Source: Bacteroidota bacterium
GTDB taxonomy: Bacteria > Bacteroidota > Bacteroidia > Bacteroidales > SKPS01
Length of the DNA stretch: 64,000 bases
Direction of reading: 5' to 3'
Assembly (NCBI GenBank): GCA_022709695.1
Contig: JAKLII010000002.1
Span: 472,955 to 536,954, forward strand
Positions 1 through 9,114 of this stretch are shown piece after piece. Both the position numbers and the translations under genes were made by a program. Position 1 is the first letter of the stretch. Each line of letters begins with the position of its first letter. The notes beneath the pieces are model-generated. The model was not told the DNA's origin. It did no database searches and saw nothing but the letters and a program-made list of their open reading frames with translations.

Positions 1-2180
1 TCCCCCTGACAGACGCTGATGGTACCCGAGCCCATAACAAGCTTCGGGCGGGGTTTGATATACAGATTCGATTTCACCAGAGAATCGTTCCATGAGGCCG
101 TATCGGCTACATAATTGGGGAAAGAGGATATGATTCTGAGTACATAGGATGAGTCTTGCTGAAACATGAAGCTACCGATGTTTACCGTATCGGTGGTATT
201 TACCGCCAGATTCCCGCTCCAGAAGTATTGCGGCTGGGCAGACCCGTTTACCGTCCAGTTGATGCGGGCTGATGTAAGGGGAAAAGGGCCGAAGTTTTTG
301 AGTACAACATGTACCGGAGCCACACCGGGACAGACTGAATCGGACGGGGCTGCAAATGCACTGATACCGGCATCGGTAACCAATACCGAAAACTCATCAG
401 CTCCGATATCGGGAGCAGTACCATTTCCTGCGTAGCCTGTATGTCCAAATCGTACTTCATTATCAAAATCTCTGTTAATCAGCGGGGTTGTAATCTGCTG
501 ACCCCCGCTTTCGGCCTGGGTGGGTAAACCGGGAGTGATATGGATATTGATTGGAGCACCTGAGCTGATGAATGGGGGCATTTCGGTAACCGAAGCGCTC
601 TCCCTGGGGGAAACCCTGGTTTTGTAAGCAGCAAGGGTCTGATCGGAATTGAGGCCATCATGAAATATCAGGTTCTTGGCTCCCGGTGTTCCCGCATAAA
701 ACAGGTTATTGTTGCAGGTGGATGCCAGGTTCGCATAGGAGGTTCCTGCCCACCAGAAGGCAACAGCGCGCAATCCTGTGGTTGCGTTGGTGGTATTGAC
801 CAGAATGTTGTTACGGGCATCCAGCGTGGTGCCGTTTGCAGGGTTCACGTACAGCGCTGCAGAGGTATTGGTGGAACTGGTGCTGGTATAATTGATATAG
901 CCGGTATTGTAATACAATTTCACTGAGCCCCCGGTAAAATAATAACCGGCCACCATATAGGTTGAGGTATTACCCGGCCCTTTCAGATCGTAAACAAAAT
1001 TATTGAATACATAGGCCGTGTTGGTCGCAGTGCTGGTAAACAGGGTACCAATGGCTCCGAGGTTTCCGGCAGAGGTGAGATTGTACACTTTATTGCGGTA
1101 GATGTAATCTGTTGCAGAGCCATCCCGTGCAATGATGCCAAAAATCTGCCCTCCTGTATAACTGCCATTGATGTTGTAAATGGTGTTTTCAGTTATCTCA
1201 TTGGTTGCACTGCCCACCTGCCTGAAGATGGGATTGATTCCTCCTCCGGAGCTATATACATTATTGATCACATTCCCTTTCACCCAGTTCAATCCAAAGC
1301 TGTTTGGAAAATAGATCCCATATACCGTTCCGGATGCTCCGTTCACCAGAGTCCGGATCGTATCATTCACAATTGAAAAATCTCCCGAATAGTTCAATTG
1401 TATCACATACATCGTATTTCCGACAATATTTGAGATCGTTGACCCGAAGATTTGGGTGCTGTCCTGGTACGACATATTGATGCCATAGAACGTACTGCCT
1501 GCAATCCCGCACGAATCGATCAGAACCTGCTGGATCTGGTTACCATAATCTTCAAAACCGGTAATCCCCGTAAACTGGATCCCCCGGATGGAATTTTTAA
1601 CCGTGACATTCTGCAGGGTATTGAGCGAATTTTTCCCTCCCAATGCTGTGGCTGTGGACAGTGCATATATCCCATACGCTCCGGTATGGCTGCCGGGCAT
1701 CCGGATGGTGCAGTTTTTCAGTGTAACATGCTGGCATCCATCGGTAGCAGTACCCGCGAGGTAGAAACCATAATCCAGATAATTGGAGGTGCTGGAACCG
1801 GCGCCGGTAATGTTGATGCCGTCGAACGTGATGTAATCGGTGCCATTCAGCCAGATGGCAGCATCGGTGGTTCCGGATCCCCCGGTAACCAGCAGCACCG
1901 GATTGGCCCCCGTTCCCGATTTTTCAAATTTGATGGGATTAGCAGCTGTTCCTGTAGCGGTAATTTTCAGGGCGAAGGTGTTGGCAGTAAGGTTAAACGT
2001 TTGCCCTGGGGCAACCTGAAAGGTGACCCCGCCGGTTCCCACTCCTTTGGCATTCAGGGAATCTACCGCTGCCTGAAGGGTAGGATAATCTCCGGGAATG
2101 GTTTTGGTGCCGGTAAGGGGTTGGGCCATTCCAGCGGAAATAACAGCCATCCAGACTAAACACAGTATAAATTTTTTCAT
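1..2180 (-). CDS. Secreted right-handed beta-helix surface protein, C-terminus cut by window edge
   Basis: The reading frame is open from an ATG at 2178-2180 to the window edge (about 726 codons), so the C-terminus is missing. Residues 1-20 form a signal peptide ending in a G-M-A-Q cleavage region. A P-G-D-Y-P-T-L-Q-A-A motif follows, which opens many Bacteroidota parallel beta-helix proteins. About 500 residues rich in Asn, Thr, Gly and Ile then give the irregular short repeats of a beta-helix, ending with D-I-G-A-D-E-F near residue 590. After it comes a CARDB/Ig-like module (V-V-L-K-N-F-G-P), closely matched in the next gene, and the visible part ends in V-C-Q-G, the start of a PKD/Ig-like module. 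By analogy with its neighbour the lost end probably carries a T9SS sorting domain; that is inference. A -7 element lies at 2253-2260. It resembles the protein starting at 23919. Confidence 0.85.
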   Translation of the reverse strand, partial: MKKFILCLVWMAVISAGMAQPLTGTKTIPGDYPTLQAAVDSLNAKGVGTGGVTFQVAPGQTFNLTANTFALKITATGTAANPIKFEKSGTGANPVLLVTGGSGTTDAAIWLNGTDYITFDGINITGAGSSTSNYLDYGFYLAGTATDGCQHVTLKNCTIRMPGSHTGAYGIYALSTATALGGKNSLNTLQNVTVKNSIRGIQFTGITGFEDYGNQIQQVLIDSCGIAGSTFYGINMSYQDSTQIFGSTISNIVGNTMYVIQLNYSGDFSIVNDTIRTLVNGASGTVYGIYFPNSFGLNWVKGNVINNVYSSGGGINPIFRQVGSATNEITENTIYNINGSYTGGQIFGIIARDGSATDYIYRNKVYNLTSAGNLGAIGTLFTSTATNTAYVFNNFVYDLKGPGNTSTYMVAGYYFTGGSVKLYYNTGYINYTSTSSTNTSAALYVNPANGTTLDARNNILVNTTNATTGLRAVAFWWAGTSYANLASTCNNNLFYAGTPGAKNLIFHDGLNSDQTLAAYKTRVSPRESASVTEMPPFISSGAPINIHITPGLPTQAESGGQQITTPLINRDFDNEVRFGHTGYAGNGTAPDIGADEFSVLVTDAGISAFAAPSDSVCPGVAPVHVVLKNFGPFPLTSARINWTVNGSAQPQYFWSGNLAVNTTDTVNIGSFMFQQDSSYVLRIISSFPNYVADTASWNDSLVKSNLYIKPRPKLVMGSGTISVCQG

Positions 2181-2252
2181 AAGATTGATAATATATTGAT
2201 AATATATGGTTTATATTTCTGATATCAAAGCCAGTTTAATAAATGCTGGCAA

Positions 2253-2260
2253 CAAAAGTA
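2253..2260 (-). promoter_or_regulatory. Bacteroidota -7 promoter element
   Basis: TACTTTTG on the minus strand matches the TAnnTTTG consensus. It sits about 73 bases upstream of the beta-helix gene that starts at 2180. No convincing -33 TTTG was identified. Confidence 0.5.
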
Positions 2261-2271
2261 TATAGATGAAT

Positions 2272-4383
2272 TTAGTCTGTTAAAAGTATCTTCTGACATC
2301 TTTCCCCCTGAGAACTCTCAAACCAAACCAGATAGGTTCCCTTCGGCAACCAGGCAAGATCCAGGTCAATGGTGCACGCATGCCCTGCCAGGGCTTCAAG
2401 GCTGTATGCCTCCCTCCCATCCAGTGCGCATACTCTGATGGCTGTTAAATTCAGATCCGTGCCACAGAGATCAACGGTTAGGCGGCCGTTTGAAGGATTC
2501 GGGCTGATGGTGATTGCTGCCTGGTGCAACCGGTCGTCTATTCCGGGGTTTTGCGCAAATGTAATCTTTATTGTATCAGTTCCCTTGCATCCGTGGTTAT
2601 CGGTAACCATAACCCAAATGGATTTGGTTCCCAGGCCTGTTCCGGTGGAATCAACGGTAATAATCTGGGTCATGGATCCGTTGGACCACAGGTAGGAGGT
2701 AAGGCCGGGGCCGGCATTCAGCACCAGGGTGGTAGTTGTACTCACGGTGGTGTCATTTCCGAGGGCCACCACAGGAGCGGGGTGCATGATCAAAGTCACC
2801 GGCTGTGAAAGGGTTGCACATCCGATGTTGCTGGTAACCTGCACGGTATAGGCACCACCTTGTTTGGCGGTATAAATGAAGTTATTGGCTCCCTGCACGT
2901 TCACACCATCTTTTTTCCACTGGTAGGTAAAATTCAAACCGATGGTGGCAGTGAGCACAAGAGAATCGCCCTGGCAAAATGCCTGGGTTCCTGACGGAGA
3001 TATCGTGGCGGGAGGTGCCGGGTTCACCGTTACGGTTACCGCAACGGTGGTGGTATTTACACAACCTCCTGCATCTGACACACTTTGAACGGTGTACGTA
3101 GTGGTACTGGCCGGGGTGACTTTATAACTGAAGGCAGAAGCAGTGAGATTGGAGAGGGTTTGCTGGGTAGTGCCTGAGCCCACCACAACCGTCCACGGAG
3201 CTATACCCGCAAGCGTTCCGGTGATATTGGCCGTATCTCCCTGGCAGATAGGCACTACGGTTCCAGTTAGTGATAATGAGGGTGCTGCCTTCACATAAAT
3301 TCCCGCTTTGGTGACGGTGTCATTGGCCGTGGCTGTATCCGCCAGATTGTTGGGCAGCGACGACCATGCCTGCAGGGTGTACAGGGTATCTTTATGGAAG
3401 GAATAGTTGCCCAGGGTAACAGTATCGGTTCCGTTCACCGGCAGGTTTCCGCTCCAGGTGTATTGTGTCTGCAGGCTGTTGTTGATTTTCCAGTTGATCT
3501 TTGCTGTTGCCAGGGGATTGGGGCCGTAATTTTTCAGCACCACCTTCACAGGCTGCAATCCGGCACAAATCGAGTCGGTTGGAGCCACCACCGAAGGCAC
3601 ACCCGCATCAGCAGGTACGGCCAGAAGTACCCCTCCCACCCAGTTGGAGGTGTTGCCGGTGAGGGCAAAATTCATCAGCGTTCCGTTGGCATTTCCCTTG
3701 GTATCGTTAAGTGTGGTGATGCCGGTATTGCTGCCGCTGGCCACCCCCTGGTCGAATTTGTAGTACAGCTTCAGGTTTGCATCGGTGGTATTGATGACGC
3801 CGCTGTACAAACCACTCACCTCCGATGCCGAAAGGGCTTTGGACCACAGCGACACCTCATCAATTTTTCCCTGATAGTTGAAGTTGTTGGCAGAATACAC
3901 CAGTTTGCCGAGGTACATGGTAACAGCGGTATTGGAGATAGACCCGGAAGCCGGATTGGAGGTGAGCAGTATGCCGTTTCGGTACAGGCTGAGGGCTGAG
4001 CCATTGTACGTAAGAACAAAGTGTTGCCAGGTATTCAGGACCAGGGTTGACGTGGTGATGTCGAAGGCTGTTCCGGAGCTGTTTCTGAAACGGGCTTCCA
4101 CCCCGGTAGAGGAGAGCTGACAGAGGTAGAAGTCGCAGTTGGAATCGTTCCGGAAACCGCCGAATCCATCGAAATCGGGCCATGCCGATGCGGTGTTCAC
4201 CGGGTACACCCACATCGAAAGGGAGATGCCTGAGGCGCCGGAAACAAATCCCGAGGCATTGGCAACCAGCACATGGTCGTCGGTCCCGTCAAAATCGAGG
4301 GCATTCTGGGCCACCAGAGAGGAGATCCCGGCACAGCAGCACAACACCAGACACAAAGTCGAAAGGGCAGTTTTCAATTTCAT
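2272..4383 (-). CDS. LamG-domain surface protein with T9SS C-terminal sorting domain
   Basis: A 703-residue secreted protein. Residues 1-26 form a signal peptide ending S-L-V-A-Q. Residues 27 to about 212 are a LamG/concanavalin-A-like domain (opening N-A-L-D-F-D-G-T-D-D; closing N-L-K-L-Y-Y-K-F-D), a fold used for carbohydrate or protein binding. A CARDB/Ig-like module around 255-345 closely resembles one in the downstream gene. Two PKD/Ig-like modules marked by I-C-Q-G-D and F-C-Q-G-D follow. Residues 626-703 are a type A T9SS sorting domain (I-S-P-N-P-S-N-G at its start, G-T-Y-L-V-W near the end), which directs export through the outer membrane. The stop is 91 bases from the start of the next leftward gene, so the two could form one transcript, although the second has its own -7 element. 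The ligand is unknown. Confidence 0.85.
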   Translation of the reverse strand: MKLKTALSTLCLVLCCCAGISSLVAQNALDFDGTDDHVLVANASGFVSGASGISLSMWVYPVNTASAWPDFDGFGGFRNDSNCDFYLCQLSSTGVEARFRNSSGTAFDITTSTLVLNTWQHFVLTYNGSALSLYRNGILLTSNPASGSISNTAVTMYLGKLVYSANNFNYQGKIDEVSLWSKALSASEVSGLYSGVINTTDANLKLYYKFDQGVASGSNTGITTLNDTKGNANGTLMNFALTGNTSNWVGGVLLAVPADAGVPSVVAPTDSICAGLQPVKVVLKNYGPNPLATAKINWKINNSLQTQYTWSGNLPVNGTDTVTLGNYSFHKDTLYTLQAWSSLPNNLADTATANDTVTKAGIYVKAAPSLSLTGTVVPICQGDTANITGTLAGIAPWTVVVGSGTTQQTLSNLTASAFSYKVTPASTTTYTVQSVSDAGGCVNTTTVAVTVTVNPAPPATISPSGTQAFCQGDSLVLTATIGLNFTYQWKKDGVNVQGANNFIYTAKQGGAYTVQVTSNIGCATLSQPVTLIMHPAPVVALGNDTTVSTTTTLVLNAGPGLTSYLWSNGSMTQIITVDSTGTGLGTKSIWVMVTDNHGCKGTDTIKITFAQNPGIDDRLHQAAITISPNPSNGRLTVDLCGTDLNLTAIRVCALDGREAYSLEALAGHACTIDLDLAWLPKGTYLVWFESSQGERCQKILLTD

Positions 4384-4473
4384 AGGTATTGATTATTGGT
4401 GAATTATTGTCATGATTCCTGACGGATTCCTTTTGACAGATACAGGGTAAATCGTTTTAGGTAATTTGAAGAG

Positions 4474-4481
4474 CAAAGGTA
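4474..4481 (-). promoter_or_regulatory. Bacteroidota -7 promoter element for the LamG protein
   Basis: TACCTTTG on the minus strand, about 90 bases upstream of the start at 4383, matches TAnnTTTG exactly. It lies in the divergent intergenic region shared with the gene starting at 4634. Confidence 0.55.
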
Positions 4482-4599
4482 CTATATTGAAGAGCGTTTG
4501 TCAAGAGGAAATCTCGAACCAGTCAGGTTAGCGGATCGTTAAAAACCACGCGGGAAAAATAAATCCGCTTAATCTTCGGGCGAAATAAAAATAACTGTT

Positions 4600-4607
4600 T
4601 ACCTTTA
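4600..4607 (+). promoter_or_regulatory. Probable -7 promoter element
   Basis: TACCTTTA differs from TAnnTTTG at the last base. It lies 26 bases before the ATG at 4634, and the spacing suits a short leader. Confidence 0.4.
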
Positions 4608-4633
4608 CGCTTCAATAACTCAACAAAATCGTC

Positions 4634-5122
4634 ATGGAAGAAACCAATACCTTGCAGGAACAGGAATGCTGCCCGCCATTTCACCCTGAAACTTATCATG
4701 AACAGGTACTGAGCTGGAACAACAAACTGTTTGTCAGAACCCGTGTGCGTTGCCTGTTCTATATGCCACTGAACTTCGGGGCGAAGATGCGCAGACTGGT
4801 GCCCCGGATCGAAAAAGCGGGGATCAGCATGCCGGAGGGGATGGTGCTTTCTGACCACACCTCACCCTGGAGCATGGACCTGCTGATCGCCATCGACAAG
4901 GTGTTGCCGGGAACGGAAAACGTCACCCTGACAGGCTCATTTGTAGCCCGGGTTTATGAAGGCTCCTTCAGCGAAACCGGAAAATGGTTCAAAGAATTTA
5001 ATACCTGGGTGAAGGATAAAGGGTATCAGGTGAAAAAAATCTATACCTGGTATACCACCTGCCCGAAATGCGCTAAAAAGTACGGGAAGAATTATGTGGT
5101 GCTGTTGGGGGAAGTTGTTTAG
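4634..5122 (+). CDS. Conserved hypothetical protein with CxxC motif
   Basis: A 162-residue soluble protein with no signal peptide or membrane segment. Near the N-terminus is E-C-C-P-P-F. The C-terminus carries T-T-C-P-K-C-A-K-K-Y-G-K-N-Y-V-V, a CxxC pair followed by a basic stretch, which looks like a metal- or redox-active site. I recall similar proteins being labelled only as hydrolases in databases, without a defined reaction, so no activity is assigned. It has its own probable -7 element and is transcribed away from the surface-protein pair. The start follows an A-rich leader and is the only plausible ATG. Confidence 0.75.
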   Translation: MEETNTLQEQECCPPFHPETYHEQVLSWNNKLFVRTRVRCLFYMPLNFGAKMRRLVPRIEKAGISMPEGMVLSDHTSPWSMDLLIAIDKVLPGTENVTLTGSFVARVYEGSFSETGKWFKEFNTWVKDKGYQVKKIYTWYTTCPKCAKKYGKNYVVLLGEVV

Positions 5123-5281
5123 TTGTTTAGTCGGTTAGTTGTTTAGTCGTATTATTGAGAGTCCTGAGTTGTGTAATACCAAGACTGGGTCACTTCAATA
5201 TAAATCACTCATAACTCATCACTTATAAATCCTGATCCATCATTTCTAATTTTTAATTTATAATTTCTAATTAAAAGCTTC
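5113..5281. repeat. Low-complexity degenerate word tract
   Basis: After the stop at 5122 the spacer consists of imperfect short words: repeats of GTTTAGTT/GTCGGTTAG, then ACTCATAACTCATCACTT, then TTTCTAATTTTTAATTTATAATTTC. The same or complementary words reappear at 8794-8820, 14685-14730, 30743-30825 and 31835-31940. No gene is visible in it. Confidence 0.6.
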
Positions 5282-5282
5282 T

Positions 5283-5465
5283 ATGTCAAAAAACTATCAG
5301 CAGTCGGGCCCTGCGGGGGCTGTTTACGGGTTGGGACTTATCGGTGCAGCGGTGTGGTTTATCTCCCAGGCTACCGGATTCTGGATCGGGGTACTGGGTT
5401 TTCTGAAAGCGATTGTATGGCCGGCGATACTGGTGTACGAGGCCTTTAAATTCCTTGCCGGGTAG
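5283..5465 (+). CDS. Small hydrophobic membrane protein
   Basis: A 60-residue protein beginning M-S-K-N-Y, with a glycine-rich segment G-A-V-Y-G-L-G-L-I-G-A-A-V-W-F-I-S that probably forms one membrane helix. A second hydrophobic segment follows (F-W-I-G-V-L-G-F-L-K-A-I-V-W-P-A-I-L-V-Y). It looks like a two-helix inner-membrane protein of a widespread uncharacterised small family. The function is unknown. It stands alone between a word-repeat spacer and a convergent lipoprotein gene. Confidence 0.7.
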   Translation: MSKNYQQSGPAGAVYGLGLIGAAVWFISQATGFWIGVLGFLKAIVWPAILVYEAFKFLAG

Positions 5466-5483
5466 GTGATTTCTTCCGGGCTT

Positions 5484-5999
5484 CTACTCCGGAAAAACCA
5501 TTTCGGTACCGTTGTTCAGGATAATTACCTGCTGTTTTTCCGTCCTGAAGTTGTAGTATTTGGCTCCATATCCCGATACTTTGCACTCGTAGGACCTGAC
5601 GATCCCCAGATAGCTTCTTGTGGTCATCACATAGGTGGGATGGATCAGCAGGTCGTAATCCCCTTTTGAGAGGGCTTTGTAGGCGGCAGAAGCCCGTACC
5701 CTGTTCAGCCTTGATGTTTGCCGGTTCCTGTGGGTAGAGTCTGCAGCTTCGGTACTGTAATAGATCCCATCCGCATACGTACGATCGCCGCTGATTCTGA
5801 AGAAAAACAGGTAGGTGCTGACGCTTTCGCCGGTCAGTTTTTCGGTATCCGACACCCGGATATCTGCCTTGATGGGGTCAAGCTCCACATCCCGCACCAG
5901 CACCGGAGAAGACTGAAATCCCTGATGGGTGGTAACGCATGAACTGAAAAAGAGGGCACTTGCTCCCAACAGGGTTACAAACATCAAAAGTCGTTTCAT
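5484..5999 (-). CDS. Hypothetical lipoprotein
   Basis: 171 residues from the ATG at 5997-5999. This start is chosen because it begins a lipoprotein signal (M-K-R-L-L-M-F-V-T-L-L-G) with the lipobox L-F-F-S-S-C at Cys21. The frame stays open further upstream to 6104, but that extension would bury the signal. The mature part has an N-terminal segment with D-P-I-K-A-D-I-R-V and a C-terminal segment with A-A-Y-K-A-L-S-K-G-D-Y-D-L-L-I-H-P-T-Y. The latter is typical of Bacteroidota lipoproteins in which repeated A-x-x-A-L and hydrophobic pairs form a small alpha/beta unit. The protein should be anchored in the envelope; its function is unknown. A possible -7 element (TAGTTTTA) is at 6083-6090. Confidence 0.7.
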   Translation of the reverse strand: MKRLLMFVTLLGASALFFSSCVTTHQGFQSSPVLVRDVELDPIKADIRVSDTEKLTGESVSTYLFFFRISGDRTYADGIYYSTEAADSTHRNRQTSRLNRVRASAAYKALSKGDYDLLIHPTYVMTTRSYLGIVRSYECKVSGYGAKYYNFRTEKQQVIILNNGTEMVFPE

Positions 6000-6115
6000 A
6001 GGTTGCTTGTTTATGGTTTTTTGCTTTTTGCTGCTGAAGAGGAAAGGGGCTGACCGCGCTCCCGGACCATTCAGAAGGTTCGTAAAACTACAGATTTCTT
6101 TCACGTAAAAACCGA

Positions 6116-6123
6116 TAGCTTTG
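6116..6123 (+). promoter_or_regulatory. Bacteroidota -7 promoter element for the S9 peptidase
   Basis: TAGCTTTG matches TAnnTTTG and lies 26 bases before the ATG at 6150. Confidence 0.55.
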
Positions 6124-6149
6124 TTAACGGATTAAAAAAACGACAACCT

Positions 6150-8795
6150 ATGAAAAACCGCCATCTGCTTCACTGTGTTCATGGGGATATCACGGTAACG
6201 GCAATCCTGTTGATCCAGTGGTTTTTTGCCCTGAGTGTTACCGGGCAGCCATTGCCGGAAGATACTTCCTCTGTTGATAAAGTGATGCTGAATCAGTGGC
6301 TTAAGGTGCCTGTATCCACATCACCGGCACCCCTGTTCGGAGAACAGGAGAACCTCCGCAAAAAGGTATTCAGCGACGAAGAGCTGCTCCGTTCCGAACC
6401 ATTTCCGGTCAGTGAGCTGTATCCTGAGGCAAAGGAGTTGTTTCAGTTTCTGCCCGGCTCACGATGGGAGCCTGTCTCATGCGACAGCACCGGAGTTTTA
6501 CTTTCTTCCCTGCCTTCAGACACAGCCGGGATCGCATGGCTGGCCACCTACCTCCACGCCGGCCGATGGCTTACAGGGAGCCTTGACATCAAAGGGGCCA
6601 TGTTGTTTTCGGTCTGGCTCGATGGAAAAAGTCTGGGGGATAAGACCCGTGCCGGAACCGATGAAAAACCGGGCAGCATCACCAAACCCATCAAACTGGA
6701 GCCGGGAACCCATCTGTTGCTCATCAAAGTGGTGAGTCCTGCCAAACATGACTTTACTGCCAGGATTTCGGCAACTGTTGAACTGAAACTCCCGTTCCGC
6801 AGTCCGGATCTGGTCATCTCCACCAATCCCTCGGGTACAAAAAACATCCATCACATGCTTGACGGACTGAAAATCAACGGGATGGAATTATCGGCCGATG
6901 GGAAATACTACCTGGTGAGTTACAGGCAAACCCTCCCCCCGGGCGACGGTTCCGAGAGCTGGAGCGAGATCAGGGAGGTGGCAGGCCGGAAGCTGATACA
7001 CAGTTTCCGCCATGCCAGCGTATGGAGCATCCACTGGCTCCCTGCCTCAAACCGGATATCTTACCTGGCTGGTCAGAACGAGAAAACCACCCTCTGGCTG
7101 CTCGATATTGAAAAAGGGAGCGTTACACCCCTGCTGCGGGACGTGGAAAAGCTGGCGGGGTACCGGTGGTCGCCCGATGAATCCTTCGTGGTCTATACCG
7201 TCTGGGAGGAGCCCGAAAAGAAACAGGAGGTGATGCGGAAGCTGGATGGGATGCCCGACCGGCAGCCCGGCTGGCGCAACCGGTCGTTCCTGTACAGATA
7301 TGACCTCACATCAGGAGTATCCACCCGCCTGACCTGGGGGAACCAGACGACCTGGCTTTCCGATATCAGCCCCGACGGGAAAAAGATCCTGTTCGGCCAG
7401 AGCTATCCCGATTTTTCGGAACGCCCTTACAGCCGGCAAAACATGTTCATCATGGACCTGGATACCTACCGGCTCGATACCGTTCAATACGAAGAGCCCT
7501 GGGGTGTTACAGCCCGCTTCTCCCCCGACGGTAAGGATCTGCTGGCCACGGGCGGGCCATCCTGTTTCGGGGGAGCAGGACTCAACATTTCTCCGGGGAA
7601 AATCCCGCACAACTCCGACAACCAGATCTACCTGTACCACATTGCAGATAAGAACGTTAAATGCCTAACCCGCGATTTCAACCCTTCGGTGGAGGAGGTG
7701 TTCTGGCATCCCCTGGACCGGCAGATCTATCTGGTGACTATTGATAAGGACCTCCGAAGGCTGTATAGGCTGGAGATGCCTTCGGAAAAGTTTTCCCCCC
7801 TCGAAACAGGGGTTGAATACCTCACCTCCGTCAGTTTCGCCTCCAAAACCCCGCTGGCCATGTTCCAGGGGAACCAGGCAAACCACTGGCCCTGCTGGTT
7901 TACCATCAACCTTAAAAATCTGAAATACAGTGTTTTTGAAGACCCTGAGGCAAAAAATTACCGCCATGTGACCTTCGGGGAGGTGAAGAACTGGGACTTC
8001 ACAGCCTCCACAGGGGTAAAAATTACAGGCAGGGTCTATTATCCTCCCCATTTTGATTCCACGGCAAAGTACCCGGTGATCGTATATTACTATGGCGGCA
8101 TCACCCCGGTGGGGCGCACCTTTGGCGGCAGATACCCGTTCAACATCTGGGCCGGCAACGGCTATCTGGTGTATGTGCTGCAGCCCAGCGGGGCCATCGG
8201 GTTCGGACAGGAGTTCTCCTCGGCCCACGTGAACAACTGGGGTACCACGGTAGCCGACGAAATCATAGAAGGGACGAAGAAGTTCCTGGAAGCCCATCCC
8301 TTCGCTGACAAAACCAAAGTGGGGTGTGCCGGGGCCTCCTACGGCGGATTTATGACGATGCTGCTGCTTACCCGAACCGATATCTTTGCGGCGGCGGTAG
8401 CCCATGCGGGTATCAGCTCCATCTCGAGCTACTGGGGCGAGGGGTACTGGGGTTACTCGTACAGCGCCGGAGCCAGCGCCAACAGCTTCCCGTGGAACAA
8501 CCGGGAGCTCTACGTAGGACAAAGCCCGTTGTTCCATGCCGACAAGATCCACACCCCGCTGCTGCTCACCCACGGCGACGAAGACACCAACGTGCCGCCG
8601 GGCGAAAGTATCCAGATGTACACCGCCCTGAAACTGCTGCAACGGCCGGTGGAGCTGGTGCTGGTGAAGGGCGAAAACCACCACATTGTCACCTACAGCA
8701 AGCGGATCCTGTGGCATAATACCATCATGGCCTGGTGGGACAAACAACTTAAAGACCAGCCGGAATGGTGGGACGATTTGTATCCGGATAATTAG
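6150..8795 (+). CDS. S9 family peptidase (prolyl oligopeptidase / dipeptidyl peptidase type)
   Basis: An 881-residue exported serine peptidase. The N-terminus is hydrophobic (residues 16-32) and ends V-T-G-Q, which fits a signal peptide. About residues 230-610 form a beta-propeller with repeated S-P-D-G/S-P-D-E strands. About 640-875 form the alpha/beta hydrolase domain. The nucleophile is Ser730 in G-A-S-Y-G-G, the acid is Asp812 in H-G-D-E-D-T-N-V-P, and the base is His844 or His845 in E-N-H-H. Family members cleave short peptides, often after proline or other favoured residues, from the periplasm; the exact specificity cannot be read. The N-terminal 200 residues are longer than in classic prolyl oligopeptidase and look like an added beta domain. 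It is monocistronic, with its own -7 element and repeat-rich DNA downstream. Confidence 0.88.
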   Translation: MKNRHLLHCVHGDITVTAILLIQWFFALSVTGQPLPEDTSSVDKVMLNQWLKVPVSTSPAPLFGEQENLRKKVFSDEELLRSEPFPVSELYPEAKELFQFLPGSRWEPVSCDSTGVLLSSLPSDTAGIAWLATYLHAGRWLTGSLDIKGAMLFSVWLDGKSLGDKTRAGTDEKPGSITKPIKLEPGTHLLLIKVVSPAKHDFTARISATVELKLPFRSPDLVISTNPSGTKNIHHMLDGLKINGMELSADGKYYLVSYRQTLPPGDGSESWSEIREVAGRKLIHSFRHASVWSIHWLPASNRISYLAGQNEKTTLWLLDIEKGSVTPLLRDVEKLAGYRWSPDESFVVYTVWEEPEKKQEVMRKLDGMPDRQPGWRNRSFLYRYDLTSGVSTRLTWGNQTTWLSDISPDGKKILFGQSYPDFSERPYSRQNMFIMDLDTYRLDTVQYEEPWGVTARFSPDGKDLLATGGPSCFGGAGLNISPGKIPHNSDNQIYLYHIADKNVKCLTRDFNPSVEEVFWHPLDRQIYLVTIDKDLRRLYRLEMPSEKFSPLETGVEYLTSVSFASKTPLAMFQGNQANHWPCWFTINLKNLKYSVFEDPEAKNYRHVTFGEVKNWDFTASTGVKITGRVYYPPHFDSTAKYPVIVYYYGGITPVGRTFGGRYPFNIWAGNGYLVYVLQPSGAIGFGQEFSSAHVNNWGTTVADEIIEGTKKFLEAHPFADKTKVGCAGASYGGFMTMLLLTRTDIFAAAVAHAGISSISSYWGEGYWGYSYSAGASANSFPWNNRELYVGQSPLFHADKIHTPLLLTHGDEDTNVPPGESIQMYTALKLLQRPVELVLVKGENHHIVTYSKRILWHNTIMAWWDKQLKDQPEWWDDLYPDN

Positions 8796-8820
8796 AAATT
8801 AAAAATTAGAAATTAGAAAT
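8794..8820. repeat. AT-rich word tract (AAATTAGAAATT type)
   Basis: Just after the peptidase stop the sequence consists of tandem imperfect copies of AAATTAGAAATT. It belongs to the same word family as 5245-5280 and 14685-14730, in the opposite orientation. Confidence 0.55.
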
Positions 8821-8834
8821 TTGAGTGTTCAAGT

Positions 8835-9106
8835 GTTCAACGATCAAAGATCAAGGATCAAAGAAAAGGGTTCAAGAGGTTCAAATGTTCGGGTGCTCGA
8901 GTGTTCAACGATCAAAGATCAAGGATCAAAGAAAGGGGTTCAAGAGGTTCGAGTGTTTGAATGTTTGAGTGTTCAACGATCAAAGATCAAGGATCAAAGA
9001 AAGGGGTTCAAGAGGTTCGAGTGTTTGAATGTTTGAGTGTTCAACGATCAAAGATCAAGGATCAAAGAAAGGGGTTCAAGAGGTTCTAATGTTCGAGTCT
9101 TCTAAT
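8835..9106. repeat. Four tandem copies of a 68-bp repeat
   Basis: Units start at 8835, 8903, 8971 and 9039, so the period is exactly 68 bases. Each begins GTTCAACGATCAAAGATCAA and continues through GGATCAAAGAAAGGGGTTCA and AGAGGTTCGAGTGTTTGAAT. The two central copies are nearly identical, and the outer ones carry substitutions in the last 20 bases. Within each unit the words GATCAAAG/GATCAAGG and GTTCGAGTGTTTGA are themselves internally repeated. There are no variable spacers, so this is not a CRISPR array. It is non-coding and of unknown role. Confidence 0.9.
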
Positions 9107-9114
9107 GTTCGAGG

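Noticed and set aside
7665-8747. A 360-codon leftward open frame
   Set aside because: It is the antisense shadow of the S9 catalytic domain; the opposite strand carries the complete Ser-Asp-His triad.
8821-9036. A short frame through the 68-bp repeats
   Set aside because: Its product is simply the translated tandem repeat; there is no independent coding signal.
8835-9106. CRISPR-like appearance of the tandem repeats
   Set aside because: Units are contiguous with no variable spacers, and no cas gene is in the window.
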